Assembly (NCBI GenBank): GCA_004298065.1
Contig: SCRL01000008.1
Location: 1-46,216, forward strand
Direction: 5' to 3'
Origin: Gammaproteobacteria bacterium
GTDB lineage: Bacteria; Pseudomonadota; Gammaproteobacteria; Acidiferrobacterales; Sulfurifustaceae
Length of the DNA stretch: 46,216 bases
This document shows positions 18,201-25,392 of this stretch, one piece after another. Made by a program: the position numbers and the translations under genes. Under the pieces are notes generated by a model. The model saw only the letters and a program-made list of their open reading frames with translations. It was not told the DNA's origin and did no database searches. Every line of letters begins with the position of its first letter. The first letter of the stretch is position 1.

Positions 18201-18740
18201 TTCGAGAACGAGGCAGAAATTTTCTGCCGCGACGAGCTCGAAGCCGCGGCCGATACGATTCTCTGGGTTTCACAAAAGGGCACGCCGGTCACATCGCGCC
18301 GGCCACAGGACCGCACCGCGCAGGGCGACCTGCTGGACGCGCTCGCGGCCTACGCCGCGAACAACCCGCCGATCAAGCTGGAGGACGTCGACCGGCTGCT
18401 GGTCATTGGCAACGCCGGTCTGGTCCGGCGCGTGCGCGACGCGCGCCGCGGCGTGCTCGGACAGTATTTGAGCAAGAACCCGGTCGCCATCGGCTCGGCC
18501 CACAGCGCCATGCAGTGCATGCTCAAGGGCGTGTGCTCGCAGTGCCTGCAGTGGCAGATCGACCCGGCCACGGGCCTGCGCACCAAGGCGGTGTTCGCCT
18601 GCTCGTGGCAGGATGAGCCGATCGACATCATCGACCTCGACAGCCTGGACGAGCGCCTGGCGCAGAACCGGTTGCAGGAACACCTGACGAACCTCTGGCT
18701 CGACCACCTGCTCGAACACCATCAACTGCCGCGGGTTTGA
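15219..18740 (+). CDS. Large flavin/iron-sulfur oxidoreductase: GltD-like plus PyrK/NfnA-like fusion
   Basis: An 1173-residue cytoplasmic protein with no signal peptide. Residues 1 to about 250 are helical and not recognised. A DPYD/GltD-type two-cluster domain follows: Cys254, Cys257, Cys265, TGCPLDE with Cys292, then PMCPATGHRICNDCMKAC from Cys324. An FAD site GMGPAG is at 398-403 and a second nucleotide site GGGLTG at 566-571. From about 850 a ferredoxin-reductase-like unit appears (RFKPGQFFRLQ, then TLVIGGRRAAATLL). Last comes a PyrK-like [2Fe-2S] motif Cys1100-x5-Cys1106-x2-Cys1109-x18-Cys1128. The domains resemble NfnB plus NfnA joined in one chain. The reaction is unknown; electron transfer between NAD(P)H and ferredoxin-like partners is an inference. 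Confidence 0.85.
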   Translation: MSKPEIRPSEPPLGLGFSFAELRTLPGLERLDALFLERLRAHDAGRHAALLAYRQNGGGLSATETSELLLACSPLLDEIVAEVFGIEHELKTVRDETLSHDPVFQFKKEFVLKRARRRLSKKDEFESFAELDRWLIATLAQASLTPNDRELAVAKLGQQLLQDEKANTDAVDKLARWCVRALTAPEGKQATRDWTSFRLPQPREHEKLVPIVPLANDALGRVQGPPAHFRRRDGFGLTDRRAGAREALAEINYCIYCHDHDGDFCSKGFPEKKGEPDKGLKVDPLGVTLTGCPLDEKISEMHSLKRDGHTVAALAMIMADNPMCPATGHRICNDCMKACIYQKQDPVNIPQTETRCLTDVLTLPWGVEIYDLLTRWNPLRARQWLPKPYNGLKVLVCGMGPAGFTLSHHLLMEGFAVVGTEGLKIEPLPQTLIDQPVRDWKTLEEELDKRVMTGFGGVAEYGITVRWDKNFLKLIYLSLLRRPQFQIFGGVRFGGTVTVEDAWTLGFDHVAIAVGAGLPQALPIPGSLARGMRQANDFLMALQLTGAAKMNSLANLQLRLPAVVIGGGLTGIDTATEAQAYYIVQVEKTLERYEKLVAALGETKVREGLDDESLATLDEYLSHGRAVRAERARAVRAEEAPNFVPLLQSWGGVTVAYRRSMHDSPAYTRNHEEITKAFEEGIYYAEALDPKAAKLDRYGHIEAMVFHKQVRDDAGKWRASDEEITLPVRAVLVATGARPNVAYEFEHKGHFAKEKGHYQTHRLVHGTLEPVAVNPHCKDPGFGAFTSYQHDHWRVSIVGDTHPVFNGSVVKAVASGQKIYPKIVEALGERVHHRGDVAEYGRFRARMQEQFSATVESVKRVSPSTVELTVRAPLAAKRFKPGQFFRLQNFETRAPLLDGTRLLTEALALAGAKVDAATGRISLMVTEYGASARLVATLQPGEPVLLMGPTGVRTRIAEGGETTLVIGGRRAAATLLSVGPAMRAAGNRVLFAAGFENEAEIFCRDELEAAADTILWVSQKGTPVTSRRPQDRTAQGDLLDALAAYAANNPPIKLEDVDRLLVIGNAGLVRRVRDARRGVLGQYLSKNPVAIGSAHSAMQCMLKGVCSQCLQWQIDPATGLRTKAVFACSWQDEPIDIIDLDSLDERLAQNRLQEHLTNLWLDHLLEHHQLPRV

Positions 18741-18773
18741 CGACCCGGCGGCATCGCACGCAGAGGGCCGACC

Positions 18774-19002
18774 ATGAACTATCCGCCCTTCTTCAATGAT
18801 GTCCCGCGCATCCGTCTGTGCGATCCGCTCGCGGAATTCCTCGGTGCCGCCGGCGCCGGCGATGCAGCAGCTGATGCCGAAGGTGATCGGCGGCAGCGCC
18901 ACGTCCGAGGAGCATCGCGAGTTTGGCCGGCTGTGGCAGGAGCGTGTACGCCGCATCCTCATCGACCGGCGCGACGACCCGGCGCTGGTGGTGCTGCGCT
19001 AG
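18774..19002 (+). pseudogene. FmdE-family protein with large internal deletion
   Basis: The ATG at 18774 reads MNYPPFFNDVPRIRLCDPLA then EFLGAA, the N-terminus of a family of FmdE-like proteins of roughly 200 residues. After a frame change the next frame reads MQQLMPKVIGGSATSEEHRE followed by FGRLWQERVRRILIDRRDDP and a TAG at 19000, the family's C-terminal end. The middle, including the expected GHSCPT-type metal-binding region, is missing. The junction lies in a GCCGCCGGCGCCGGCG stretch, consistent with deletion between short repeats. It follows the oxidoreductase by 33 bases. Family assignment is from memory of the sequence pattern. Confidence 0.7.
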
Positions 19003-19009
19003 CACGCAC

Positions 19010-19023
19010 TTGATGTGCATCAA
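19010..19023 (+). promoter_or_regulatory. Perfect FNR/ANR box upstream of the DUF2249 gene
   Basis: TTGATGTGCATCAA matches the FNR consensus TTGAT-N4-ATCAA at all ten defined bases. A -10-like TCAAAT at 19046-19051 would put the centre at about -41.5 (class II). It is eight bases after the end of the FmdE remnant and 105 bases before the DUF2249 ATG. Confidence 0.82.
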
Positions 19024-19127
19024 GCCACGGGCGCACGATATCTGATCAAATTGCTCAGGTATTACCCTGCTGCCGATGAGGGTTATCCCGGCACAGGCAA
19101 CGCGCCAACCAACTTCAAGGAATCACC

Positions 19128-19385
19128 ATGTCCGAACCGCATCTGCACATCCTGCCCGAGCAGATCTATCCCTTCGACGCGCGCGGGGTCGCCAAGCGCT
19201 TCCGCCACGCCGCGATCTTCGGCGCGCTCGACGCGCTCGTTCCCGGCGAGACCATGCGCTTCGCCAACGACCACGACCCGATCCCGCTGCTGCATCAACT
19301 GACACAGCGCTACGGCGACACGATCGAGATCAACTACCGCAGCCGCGATCCCGGGCTGATCGTGATCGACTTCGTGCGCAAGTAA
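19128..19385 (+). CDS. DUF2249 domain protein
   Basis: An 85-residue protein whose body from about residue 15 is a DUF2249 domain: FDARGVAKRFRHAAIFGALD, then the FANDHDPIPLLHQL motif and a terminal IVIDFVRK. DUF2249 domains have a TusA-like fold and are often linked with hemerythrin-like and denitrification or NO-related genes; biochemical role is not established. It is preceded by a perfect FNR box, and 13 bases separate it from the following membrane protein gene, suggesting an anaerobically induced pair. AAGGAATCACC before the ATG is a plausible ribosome site. Confidence 0.85.
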   Translation: MSEPHLHILPEQIYPFDARGVAKRFRHAAIFGALDALVPGETMRFANDHDPIPLLHQLTQRYGDTIEINYRSRDPGLIVIDFVRK

Positions 19386-19398
19386 TCCGCGCGCCGCG

Positions 19399-20526
19399 AT
19401 GCTCGCGGTCCTCGCTGTCTCGACGCTCGCGGCCTTCGCCGGCGCGCTGTTCCTGCTGTGGTCCGACCCGGCGGCGCCGCTGCCGGCGCTGCACGTCGCG
19501 TTCGCCGCGGGCGTCATGCCGCTCATCCTCGGCGCCATGTCCCATTTCGTGCCGGTACTCACGCGCAGCGGCGCCCCTGGGATTGCGGTGCGCGCGCTGC
19601 CGCTGCTCGCGCTCGGCGGCGGAGGGCTCGCGGCGCTCGCGTTTGCGCTGCCGGCGCGCGTGCCGTACGGGCTCGACACGGCGGCGGGCGTCGGCGCCGT
19701 CGCCGCACTCGGCATGGCGGGCTGGATCCATGTCCGCGGCCGGCGCGCGCTCGACCGGCCGCATCCGGGCCTGCACTGGTACACCGCCGCCGCCGTCTGC
19801 CTGCTGCTCGCGCTCATCGCGGTGCTCGCCATGCGGCTCGTGCCGGAACAGCGCCTGGCGCTTCGGCGATTTCATTTGCACCTCAACACGCTCGGCTTCG
19901 TCGCGCTCACGGCCGTCGGCACGCTGCAGGTGCTGCTGCCGACCGCGGCCGGGCGCGCCGATCCCGGCGCCGCGCCGCGGTTGCGTCGCGATCTCAAGTG
20001 GGCCGTCACCGGCACGCTGCTCGTCGCCGTGGGCAGCGCGTGGGCGCCGTGGCTCGCCTGGGTCGGGCTTGGGTTGTGGGTGCTCGCAATCGCTCCGCTG
20101 GCGGAGGCCTGGCTCACGCGGTTCCATGCCGATCTCTTCACGCTGCATGGCGCGGCCGCGGCGCTCGGCGCCGCCCTGATCGGTCTTGGGCTCGTACTGC
20201 TCGCCGGCGCGCTGCACGGCGCGGGGCTGTTGCCGGCGACGCACGCGGTGACGGTGTTTTTTCTTGCGTTCCTGCTGCCGCTCGTGACCGGCGCGGTGAG
20301 CCAGCTGCTGCCGCTGTGGCTGCGACCCGGCGGCCAGACACATTGGCACGAAACGCTGCGCGCGCGTCTGGGGCGTTTCAGCGGCGTGCGCGCACTGCTG
20401 TTCCTCGCGGGGGGAGCATTGGCGGCGCTCGGGCTGCGTGCCGGCCTTGTCCTCGCGCTCGCCGGGTTGTTGCTATTCGGGCTGCAGGCAGCCCGTGCGC
20501 TGTGGAGCGCCGGTCGGCTAGCCTGA
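19399..20526 (+). CDS. Polytopic membrane protein, uncharacterised (possibly NnrS/COX1-related)
   Basis: A 375-residue, very hydrophobic protein with about 11-12 predicted membrane helices, beginning MLAVLAVSTLAAFAGALFLL. Histidines placed inside or next to helices are in AMSHFVPVLTRSG, LRRFHLHLNTLGFVALTAVG and GLLPATHAVTVFFLAF, reminiscent of heme-binding membrane proteins of the NnrS or cytochrome-oxidase subunit I type. I cannot assign it firmly. It follows the FNR-controlled DUF2249 gene, so a role in anaerobic or NO metabolism is plausible. Start is the ATG at 19399; no strong ribosome site is visible, so coupling to the upstream gene may help. Confidence 0.7.
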   Translation: MLAVLAVSTLAAFAGALFLLWSDPAAPLPALHVAFAAGVMPLILGAMSHFVPVLTRSGAPGIAVRALPLLALGGGGLAALAFALPARVPYGLDTAAGVGAVAALGMAGWIHVRGRRALDRPHPGLHWYTAAAVCLLLALIAVLAMRLVPEQRLALRRFHLHLNTLGFVALTAVGTLQVLLPTAAGRADPGAAPRLRRDLKWAVTGTLLVAVGSAWAPWLAWVGLGLWVLAIAPLAEAWLTRFHADLFTLHGAAAALGAALIGLGLVLLAGALHGAGLLPATHAVTVFFLAFLLPLVTGAVSQLLPLWLRPGGQTHWHETLRARLGRFSGVRALLFLAGGALAALGLRAGLVLALAGLLLFGLQAARALWSAGRLA

Positions 20527-20648
20527 CGGGTGTGCCGTCGGTCTTGCGGCCGTGCGCTCGGGTCCGGCGGACCGCCGGTCAACGGGAACCGGGCGACTGC
20601 GTTAGAATCCAAGTAATAATGGACCACCTATTATAAAAGGAAAACTTC

Positions 20649-21098
20649 ATGCGCATTCTGACCGTTCTGCTGCTCGCCCTCGCCGTCACCCTCACCGGCT
20701 GCATCTCCAGCCGCTCGGGCGCGGCCTATTCGCGCGATCAGGCGCGCCACATGCAGGACGTGCAGATGGGCACGGTCGAGGCGGTGCGCGAGATCGTCAT
20801 CGAGGGCACCCAGTCCGGCATCGGCGCCGCCGCCGGCGGTGCCGTGGGCGGCATCGGCGGCAGCGAGGTCGGCCACGGCAAGGGCTCCTCAGCCGGTGCG
20901 GTCGTGGGCGCGGTGCTCGGCGGCGTCGCCGGCGGCGCGATCGAGGAAGCGACCACGCGCAAGAAAGGTTACGAGATCACGGTGAAGATCGATGGCGGGC
21001 GCACCGTCGCCATCGCCCAAGAGGCCGACGAGGAGTTCAAGGTCGGCGACCGCGTGCGCATCGTCACCGGCAACGGCGTGACGCGCGTTTCGCACTAA
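20649..21098 (+). CDS. Glycine-zipper outer-membrane lipoprotein (SlyB-like)
   Basis: A 149-residue lipoprotein. The signal peptide MRILTVLLLALAVTLTGC ends in the lipobox LTGC with the modified cysteine at 18. The central part is rich in spaced glycines (GIGAAAGGAVGGIGGSEVG and GAVVGAVLGGVAGGAIEEAT), the 17 kDa surface antigen/SlyB glycine-zipper fold that forms two membrane-associated hairpin helices. The C-terminal ~45 residues are a beta-rich domain (GYEITVKIDGGRTVAIAQ). Such proteins support outer-membrane integrity. AAAAGGAAAAC precedes the ATG, with a TATTATAAAA stretch slightly upstream that may be the -10. Confidence 0.88.
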   Translation: MRILTVLLLALAVTLTGCISSRSGAAYSRDQARHMQDVQMGTVEAVREIVIEGTQSGIGAAAGGAVGGIGGSEVGHGKGSSAGAVVGAVLGGVAGGAIEEATTRKKGYEITVKIDGGRTVAIAQEADEEFKVGDRVRIVTGNGVTRVSH

Positions 21099-21099
21099 T

Positions 21100-21285
21100 T
21101 TATTTTCGCAGCAACCAGAGTACCAGCGAGATCGCCAGGCTGATGAGAATCATGCTGGTAATCGGGAAATAGAAGCGAAACTTCTCGCGCTCGATCACGA
21201 TGTCGCCGGGCAGGTGAAACAGCCCGAGCTTCGTCAGCCACGGCCACGCCAGCCCCGCCGCCACCAGAATCACGCCGAGCGTCAT
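21100..21285 (-). CDS. DUF2905 small membrane protein
   Basis: A 61-residue protein, MTLGVILVAAGLAWPWLTKL, with two membrane helices separated by the conserved hydrophilic LPGDIVIEREKFRFYFP. This pattern is DUF2905, a family without known function. Its ATG overlaps the stop of the patatin gene upstream by four bases (ATGA), so translation is probably coupled. It converges on the SlyB-like gene with only one base between stops. Confidence 0.9.
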   Translation of the reverse strand: MTLGVILVAAGLAWPWLTKLGLFHLPGDIVIEREKFRFYFPITSMILISLAISLVLWLLRK

Positions 21286-22475
21286 GGCGCCCCCGCCGGT
21301 GCCGGCGCGCCGACCTCCGTCTCCACCCCGAGAAAGCCGAGAATCTCCTGCCGGCGCATCATCGCGTCGGCATAGCCGAGCGCGATCAGCTCACGACAGT
21401 AGGCCGCCTCGAACAGCAGATAGCTCACGAGGTTGGCGCCGTGGCGGTCGCGCACGCCGACGCCGCGCAGCAGGAAACGGACCGAGCGCGGTAACCGGTG
21501 CGCGTGGCGCGCGGCGATCAGTTCCGGGTCCTGGCTCGGCGCGATCAGCAGCGGCCGCACCTCGCGCAGCCCGAAATCGGCCTGCACCCGCTGGGCCGGC
21601 GGAATCAGGCCAATCGTGCGGTTGATGCGCTGCAACCGTTCGAGATCGGCCTCGAGGCTGTCGAGGAAGATACTGTTGAGCGCGTGGCCCGCGATCTGCG
21701 CCAGCGGCGGATACTCCTCCCCGTCCGGGCGTTCCGGCGCGGGCGGCATCTCCGGGCGCATGCCGATGATCAGCACGCGCTCGGCGCCGAGATGCAGCGC
21801 CGGCGACAACGGCGCCACCTGGCGCATGGAACCGTCGCCGAAGTACTCGCGGTGGATTTTCTCGGCGGCGAAAATGAGCGGCAACGCCGACGAGGCCATG
21901 AGATGGTCGTGCGTGATTTCAGCCGGGCAACCGAGACGGCGCGCGCGCTTCCACGGCGCGATCGTGGGTACCCCCTGGTAGAAACTCACCGACTGGCCGG
22001 AGCCGTAACCCGAGCAAGTGATACTGAGCGCGCGCAGCGCGCCGGCGTCGATGGCATCCTGGATGCGCGCGCACGGCAGGCGCCGTTCGAGCAGCTCGCG
22101 CAATGGCGCGCGGTCGAGCAGCGCGCGCGGGTTGCCGCGGCCGAGTCCGCCGGTCATGAGCGCGGCGCCCCAGCGCAGGCCGTTGACCAGGAGCTCGCGC
22201 GAGTCGGTGCGAAACACCTGGCCGACGCGGAAATGGCTCCAGACGTACGTCAGCCGGCGCACGCCCTCGTGGAAGCGCGTGGCGTAGATCGCGAGCGCGG
22301 CGGCGTTGATGGCGCCGGCAGAGCTGCCGCAGATGACGGGAAAGGGATTGGGAGTGCCCACGGGCAGCAGGGCGGCGATCGCCTTGAGCACGCCGACCTG
22401 GTAGGCGGCGCGCGCGCCACCCCCGGCCAGGATGAGCCCGACCACCGGTCGCCTGCCTTCCATCGCCTGCGCCAT
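21282..22475 (-). CDS. Patatin-like phospholipase
   Basis: A 397-residue cytoplasmic or membrane-associated lipid acyl hydrolase. The oxyanion loop is LILAGGGARAAYQVG (about 14-28), the nucleophile elbow is GSSAG in VICGSSAGAINAAAL, and the catalytic Asp is in YFGDGSMRQVAPLSPAL, giving the Ser-Asp dyad of patatins. A C-terminal extension of about 150 residues after the catalytic domain is typical of the bacterial RssA-like and larger patatins. It is the first gene of a two-gene unit with DUF2905 and diverges from hflD. Confidence 0.92.
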   Translation of the reverse strand: MAQAMEGRRPVVGLILAGGGARAAYQVGVLKAIAALLPVGTPNPFPVICGSSAGAINAAALAIYATRFHEGVRRLTYVWSHFRVGQVFRTDSRELLVNGLRWGAALMTGGLGRGNPRALLDRAPLRELLERRLPCARIQDAIDAGALRALSITCSGYGSGQSVSFYQGVPTIAPWKRARRLGCPAEITHDHLMASSALPLIFAAEKIHREYFGDGSMRQVAPLSPALHLGAERVLIIGMRPEMPPAPERPDGEEYPPLAQIAGHALNSIFLDSLEADLERLQRINRTIGLIPPAQRVQADFGLREVRPLLIAPSQDPELIAARHAHRLPRSVRFLLRGVGVRDRHGANLVSYLLFEAAYCRELIALGYADAMMRRQEILGFLGVETEVGAPAPAGAP

Positions 22476-22586
22476 ATGCGCCGATTGTAGTCCAGACCCT
22501 CGCGCTCCCCAGAACGCCGATGACAGCCCGCGCCGGGGCGGCCATAATTCGGAGTGAGCGACTCATCACCCCCCGGGCATCGCACC

Positions 22587-23231
22587 ATGAACCCCTCCCT
22601 GCGCGACCGCACCCTGGCGTTGGCCGGCCTGTTTCAGGCGGCGCGCCTGACGCAACAGCTCGCGCGCGAGGGCCGCACCGACGGCGACGCGCTCGCGGCC
22701 AGCGTCCACAGCCTGTTCATGATCGACGCCGCGACCACGGCCGAGGTCTTCGGCGGCACGCGCGGCGTCGCGCTCGGCCTACGGCTGCTGCGTGACAAGC
22801 TCGCCGGGCGCACCGAGCCCGGCGACATGGAGATCGCGCGCTACGTGGTGGCGCTGCTCCAGCTCGAACGTATGCTCGAACGGCGAGTGGAGGCGCAGGA
22901 CGCGATCCGGCGCGGTCTCGAGGCGGCCGAGTCGCAGACCAAATCCCTGGAACCGGATGGCGGCGAACCGTTGGCGACGACGATGGTGGAAAAAGTCGCC
23001 GAGCTCTACACCCAGACCATCAGCCCGCTCGGTCCGCGTGTCATGGTCAACGGCGAACAGGGCTATCTGGCGAACTCGCTCATCGCCGCCAAGGTGCGCT
23101 GCGCGCTGTTCGCCGGTATCCGCGCGGCGTTTCTCTGGCGCCAGTTGGGCGGGCGGCGCTGGCAACTGCTGTTCCAACGCAAGCAGATCGCGAACGAAGC
23201 CGGCGCCATTCTCACCGCCGCCCCGGCCTGA
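22587..23231 (+). CDS. hflD: High frequency lysogenization protein HflD
   Basis: A 214-residue all-helical protein. HflD (YcfC) is a peripheral inner-membrane protein that in E. coli binds the lambda CII activator; its normal role is unclear. Family features are DRTLALAGLFQAARLTQQLA at the N-terminus, ASVHSLFMIDAATTAEVFGG, YVVALLQLERML and a C-terminal RCALFAGIRAAFLWRQLGG. The ATG at 22587 fits family starts; a GTG at 22554 is possible. In most gammaproteobacteria hflD follows mnmA, but here the upstream gene is a divergent patatin, so the usual pairing is broken. Confidence 0.92.
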   Translation: MNPSLRDRTLALAGLFQAARLTQQLAREGRTDGDALAASVHSLFMIDAATTAEVFGGTRGVALGLRLLRDKLAGRTEPGDMEIARYVVALLQLERMLERRVEAQDAIRRGLEAAESQTKSLEPDGGEPLATTMVEKVAELYTQTISPLGPRVMVNGEQGYLANSLIAAKVRCALFAGIRAAFLWRQLGGRRWQLLFQRKQIANEAGAILTAAPA

Positions 23232-23237
23232 AACATC

Positions 23238-23260
23238 GCCCGGGGCCGACAGCCCCGGGC
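23238..23260. terminator. GC-rich bidirectional hairpin between hflD and the hydrolase
   Basis: GCCCGGGGC at 23238-23246 pairs with GCCCCGGGC at 23252-23260 around CGACA, followed by GGCTTCCTTCC. It lies between two convergent genes, so it probably ends both transcripts; the T-tract is poor. Confidence 0.65.
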
Positions 23261-23270
23261 GGCTTCCTTC

Positions 23271-24161
23271 CTAACGATAGCTCGTCCCGTTGACGAGCTG
23301 CGTCACGACCGCCTGCAACGCGCGGTTGAACTCTGCCGGCTTCTCCTGCGCGACGAAGTGGCCGACACCGCCGACCAGCACCACGCTGCGGTGCAGCGGC
23401 CGACCCTGGTTCAGCGGATCGGCGTTGATGTTGCGCAGCCGCTCGCCGAGACGGTCGAACGAAGACGCCGCGTCGTTCCGATACCAGGCGAGGATGTTCT
23501 TGAGCGCGCTCACCGCCATGGTCTTGTCGCTGCCGAGCACCATGCCGCCGATGCGATTGATCAGCGCCGGGTCGGATTGCGGCGTGAACATGCCGCGCAT
23601 GAACTTCTCGCCGTAACCCCTGAAGTCGTCCTCGAACGGCTTCACGAAGGCGGCGACCTCCTTGTCGTTCTTCGGCAGCGGGAAACCGGTGTGGAAGGTA
23701 TCGACGCCGACCACACCGAGCACACGCGATTTGCCCAAGCGCTTCTCGGCCTCGGCGCTTACCGGCCCGCCCATGGAATGACCCACGAGCACGACCTGCT
23801 TCAGCCCGAGCTGCTCCGCCACCGCGGCGACGTCCGCGCCGAAGGCGGCCATGGTGTAGTTCTTGCGGCCCTTGCCCGATTCGCCGTGGCCGGCGAGGTC
23901 GAGGCGCACCACGCGGTAATAGCGCTCGAAATAACTCACCTGCTCGTCCCAGAATTGGCGGTTACAGGTCCAGCAGTGGACGAACACCAGCGCCGGCTCG
24001 CCTGCGCCGCTGACCTCGTACTTGATCGGCACGCCGTCGGCGGAAACGACGCTGCCGCTCAGGCGCTCGGCCGCCGGTGGCGGCTTGGCCTCACAACCGG
24101 CCAATGCCAACACCGCTACCAACCCGTACAGCCACATCCTTGCCACACTCACTCGCTTCAC
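23271..24161 (-). CDS. Alpha/beta hydrolase lipoprotein
   Basis: A 296-residue alpha/beta-hydrolase fold protein with a lipoprotein signal ending LALAGC (Cys23), so it is probably anchored in the periplasm. The GTG at 24161 is chosen because AGGAG lies seven bases upstream and the signal peptide then starts correctly; upstream codons have no support. The fold is shown by VFVHCWTCNRQFW (oxyanion HG-like), LDLAGHGESGKG, the nucleophile elbow VGHSMGG (Ser129) and the catalytic His in VGGVGHFVAQEKP. The acid residue is likely in GVDTFHTG or near it. Substrate unknown. Converges with hflD. Confidence 0.88.
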   Translation of the reverse strand: MKRVSVARMWLYGLVAVLALAGCEAKPPPAAERLSGSVVSADGVPIKYEVSGAGEPALVFVHCWTCNRQFWDEQVSYFERYYRVVRLDLAGHGESGKGRKNYTMAAFGADVAAVAEQLGLKQVVLVGHSMGGPVSAEAEKRLGKSRVLGVVGVDTFHTGFPLPKNDKEVAAFVKPFEDDFRGYGEKFMRGMFTPQSDPALINRIGGMVLGSDKTMAVSALKNILAWYRNDAASSFDRLGERLRNINADPLNQGRPLHRSVVLVGGVGHFVAQEKPAEFNRALQAVVTQLVNGTSYR

Positions 24162-24211
24162 GTTTGTTCTCCTTGGTTGCGTTACTGCCGTTTCGAGATA
24201 ACTACGCTCCT

Positions 24212-24241
24212 GCGCCGCCGGTCGCACTGCACCGGCGGCGC
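24212..24241. terminator. Perfect 11-bp hairpin after the EamA transporter gene
   Basis: GCGCCGCCGGT at 24212-24222 pairs with ACCGGCGGCGC at 24231-24241 around eight bases. It is 12 bases past the transporter stop on the minus strand and before the hydrolase start. No T-run is seen. Confidence 0.55.
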
Positions 24242-24252
24242 TTCCTACCCGG

Positions 24253-25158
24253 TTACTCCGGTTCGCGCGCTTTCACCGCCAGCGGCCACCGGCGCAGCAC
24301 GGCCTGGCCCCACTGGTGCAGCACCAGCCCGGCGAGCACCAGCAGCGCGCCGGTCCAAACGCGCGCGTTCACCGGCTCGTGGTTGACCACCGCGCCCAGC
24401 AGCAGCGCGAGCACCGGCGTGATGAGCGTGACGAGCGCGGCGGCGCTGGCCTCGACCCGACGCAGCACGTAGAAATACAGGCTGAAACCGACCACCGAGC
24501 CGACGACGCCGAGGTACACGATCGCGGCCAGCGCCGGCGTCGGCACCGCCGCCGGCCAGTGGCCGTCGAAGGCAAGCCAGGTCAGCAGGAACAACGGCGT
24601 TGAAACCAGCAGCGCGCCGGTGGTGGTCGCGAGGCTCGGCAGCGAGGCGTTGAAGCGCTTCACCAGCACCAGGCCGGCGGCGTTGAGCACCACGCCGAGG
24701 AGCACGACCTCGATGCCCTCGCGCGCGTGCGGACCCAGGGCCGCGCCCGAGCCGAAGATCACGGCCAGTCCCGCGAGGCCGAGCAGCGTGCCGGTGAGTT
24801 TCGCTGGCGTGAGGCCGCGTTCCTTGAGCACCACGCGCGCGAACAGGCCGGTGACGAGTGGCGTCAGCCCGAACAGCACCGCGATCAGGCCGGAAGGGAT
24901 GTACAGCGCACCCCAGTAAACGCACAGCAGCGCGCCGTAGACACCGAGCGAGCTGGCGGCGTAGGTGTAGCGCGCCTCGCGGTGCCACGGCAACCGCAGG
25001 CGCAGCCCGATGACGAGCGCCACGCACAGCAACGTCGCCAACCCCATGCGCCCGAGTGCGCCGGGCAGGAATCCCGCGCCCTCGCTGCTCCACTTCACGG
25101 CCAAAGGCGTGGTCGACCAGATCAACACTACCGCCAGAAACGCCACCGGTACGGACAT
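24253..25158 (-). CDS. EamA/DMT-superfamily transporter
   Basis: A 301-residue inner membrane protein with ten predicted helices, in two repeats of five (EamA domains about 5-135 and 150-285). The start at 25158 (MSVPVAFLAVVLIWSTTPLA) follows GGAGATAACGACA. The IWSTTPLAVKW near the first helix and LLGAVVNHEPVNARVWTGALLVLAGL near the end are typical. Members export amino acids or metabolites; the substrate cannot be read from sequence. A terminator-like hairpin lies only about 30 bases upstream of the ATG on the same strand, suggesting attenuation control. Confidence 0.88.
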   Translation of the reverse strand: MSVPVAFLAVVLIWSTTPLAVKWSSEGAGFLPGALGRMGLATLLCVALVIGLRLRLPWHREARYTYAASSLGVYGALLCVYWGALYIPSGLIAVLFGLTPLVTGLFARVVLKERGLTPAKLTGTLLGLAGLAVIFGSGAALGPHAREGIEVVLLGVVLNAAGLVLVKRFNASLPSLATTTGALLVSTPLFLLTWLAFDGHWPAAVPTPALAAIVYLGVVGSVVGFSLYFYVLRRVEASAAALVTLITPVLALLLGAVVNHEPVNARVWTGALLVLAGLVLHQWGQAVLRRWPLAVKAREPE

Positions 25159-25176
25159 TGTCGTTATCTCCCTGGA

Positions 25177-25217
25177 CAAAAAAGCAAAAGGGCCGCAGAA
25201 CTTGCGCTCTGCGGCCC
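25177..25217 (-). terminator. Rho-independent terminator/attenuator in the EamA transporter leader
   Basis: On the minus strand a 10-bp perfect stem GGGCCGCAGA/TCTGCGGCCC (25190-25217) is followed by TTTTGCTTTTTTG. It ends about 20 bases before the transporter ATG and 170 bases after the regA stop. The position directly ahead of the ribosome site suggests an attenuator; simple termination of regBA readthrough is the alternative. An 8-bp hairpin TGCGGCAG/CTGCCGCA is further upstream at 25287-25311. Confidence 0.75.
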
Positions 25218-25392
25218 TCGGAACTTGCTTCGGTTACGGCTTTAAAACGGTACGGCTAGATCGGTTCTCCGGGCACACAAGCGCGCTGCGGCAGCCACTT
25301 GGCCTGCCGCATAATGACTCGGGCGTGCTTGCGTGCGGAATGGAACATGGATCGCATGTTACCGAAACGAAACGCGCCGTCAAGCGCGACGC

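Noticed and set aside
25256-25357. Leader peptide controlling the EamA attenuator by codon starvation
   Set aside because: No run of a single amino acid codon and no ribosome site; kept only as a note in the attenuator finding.
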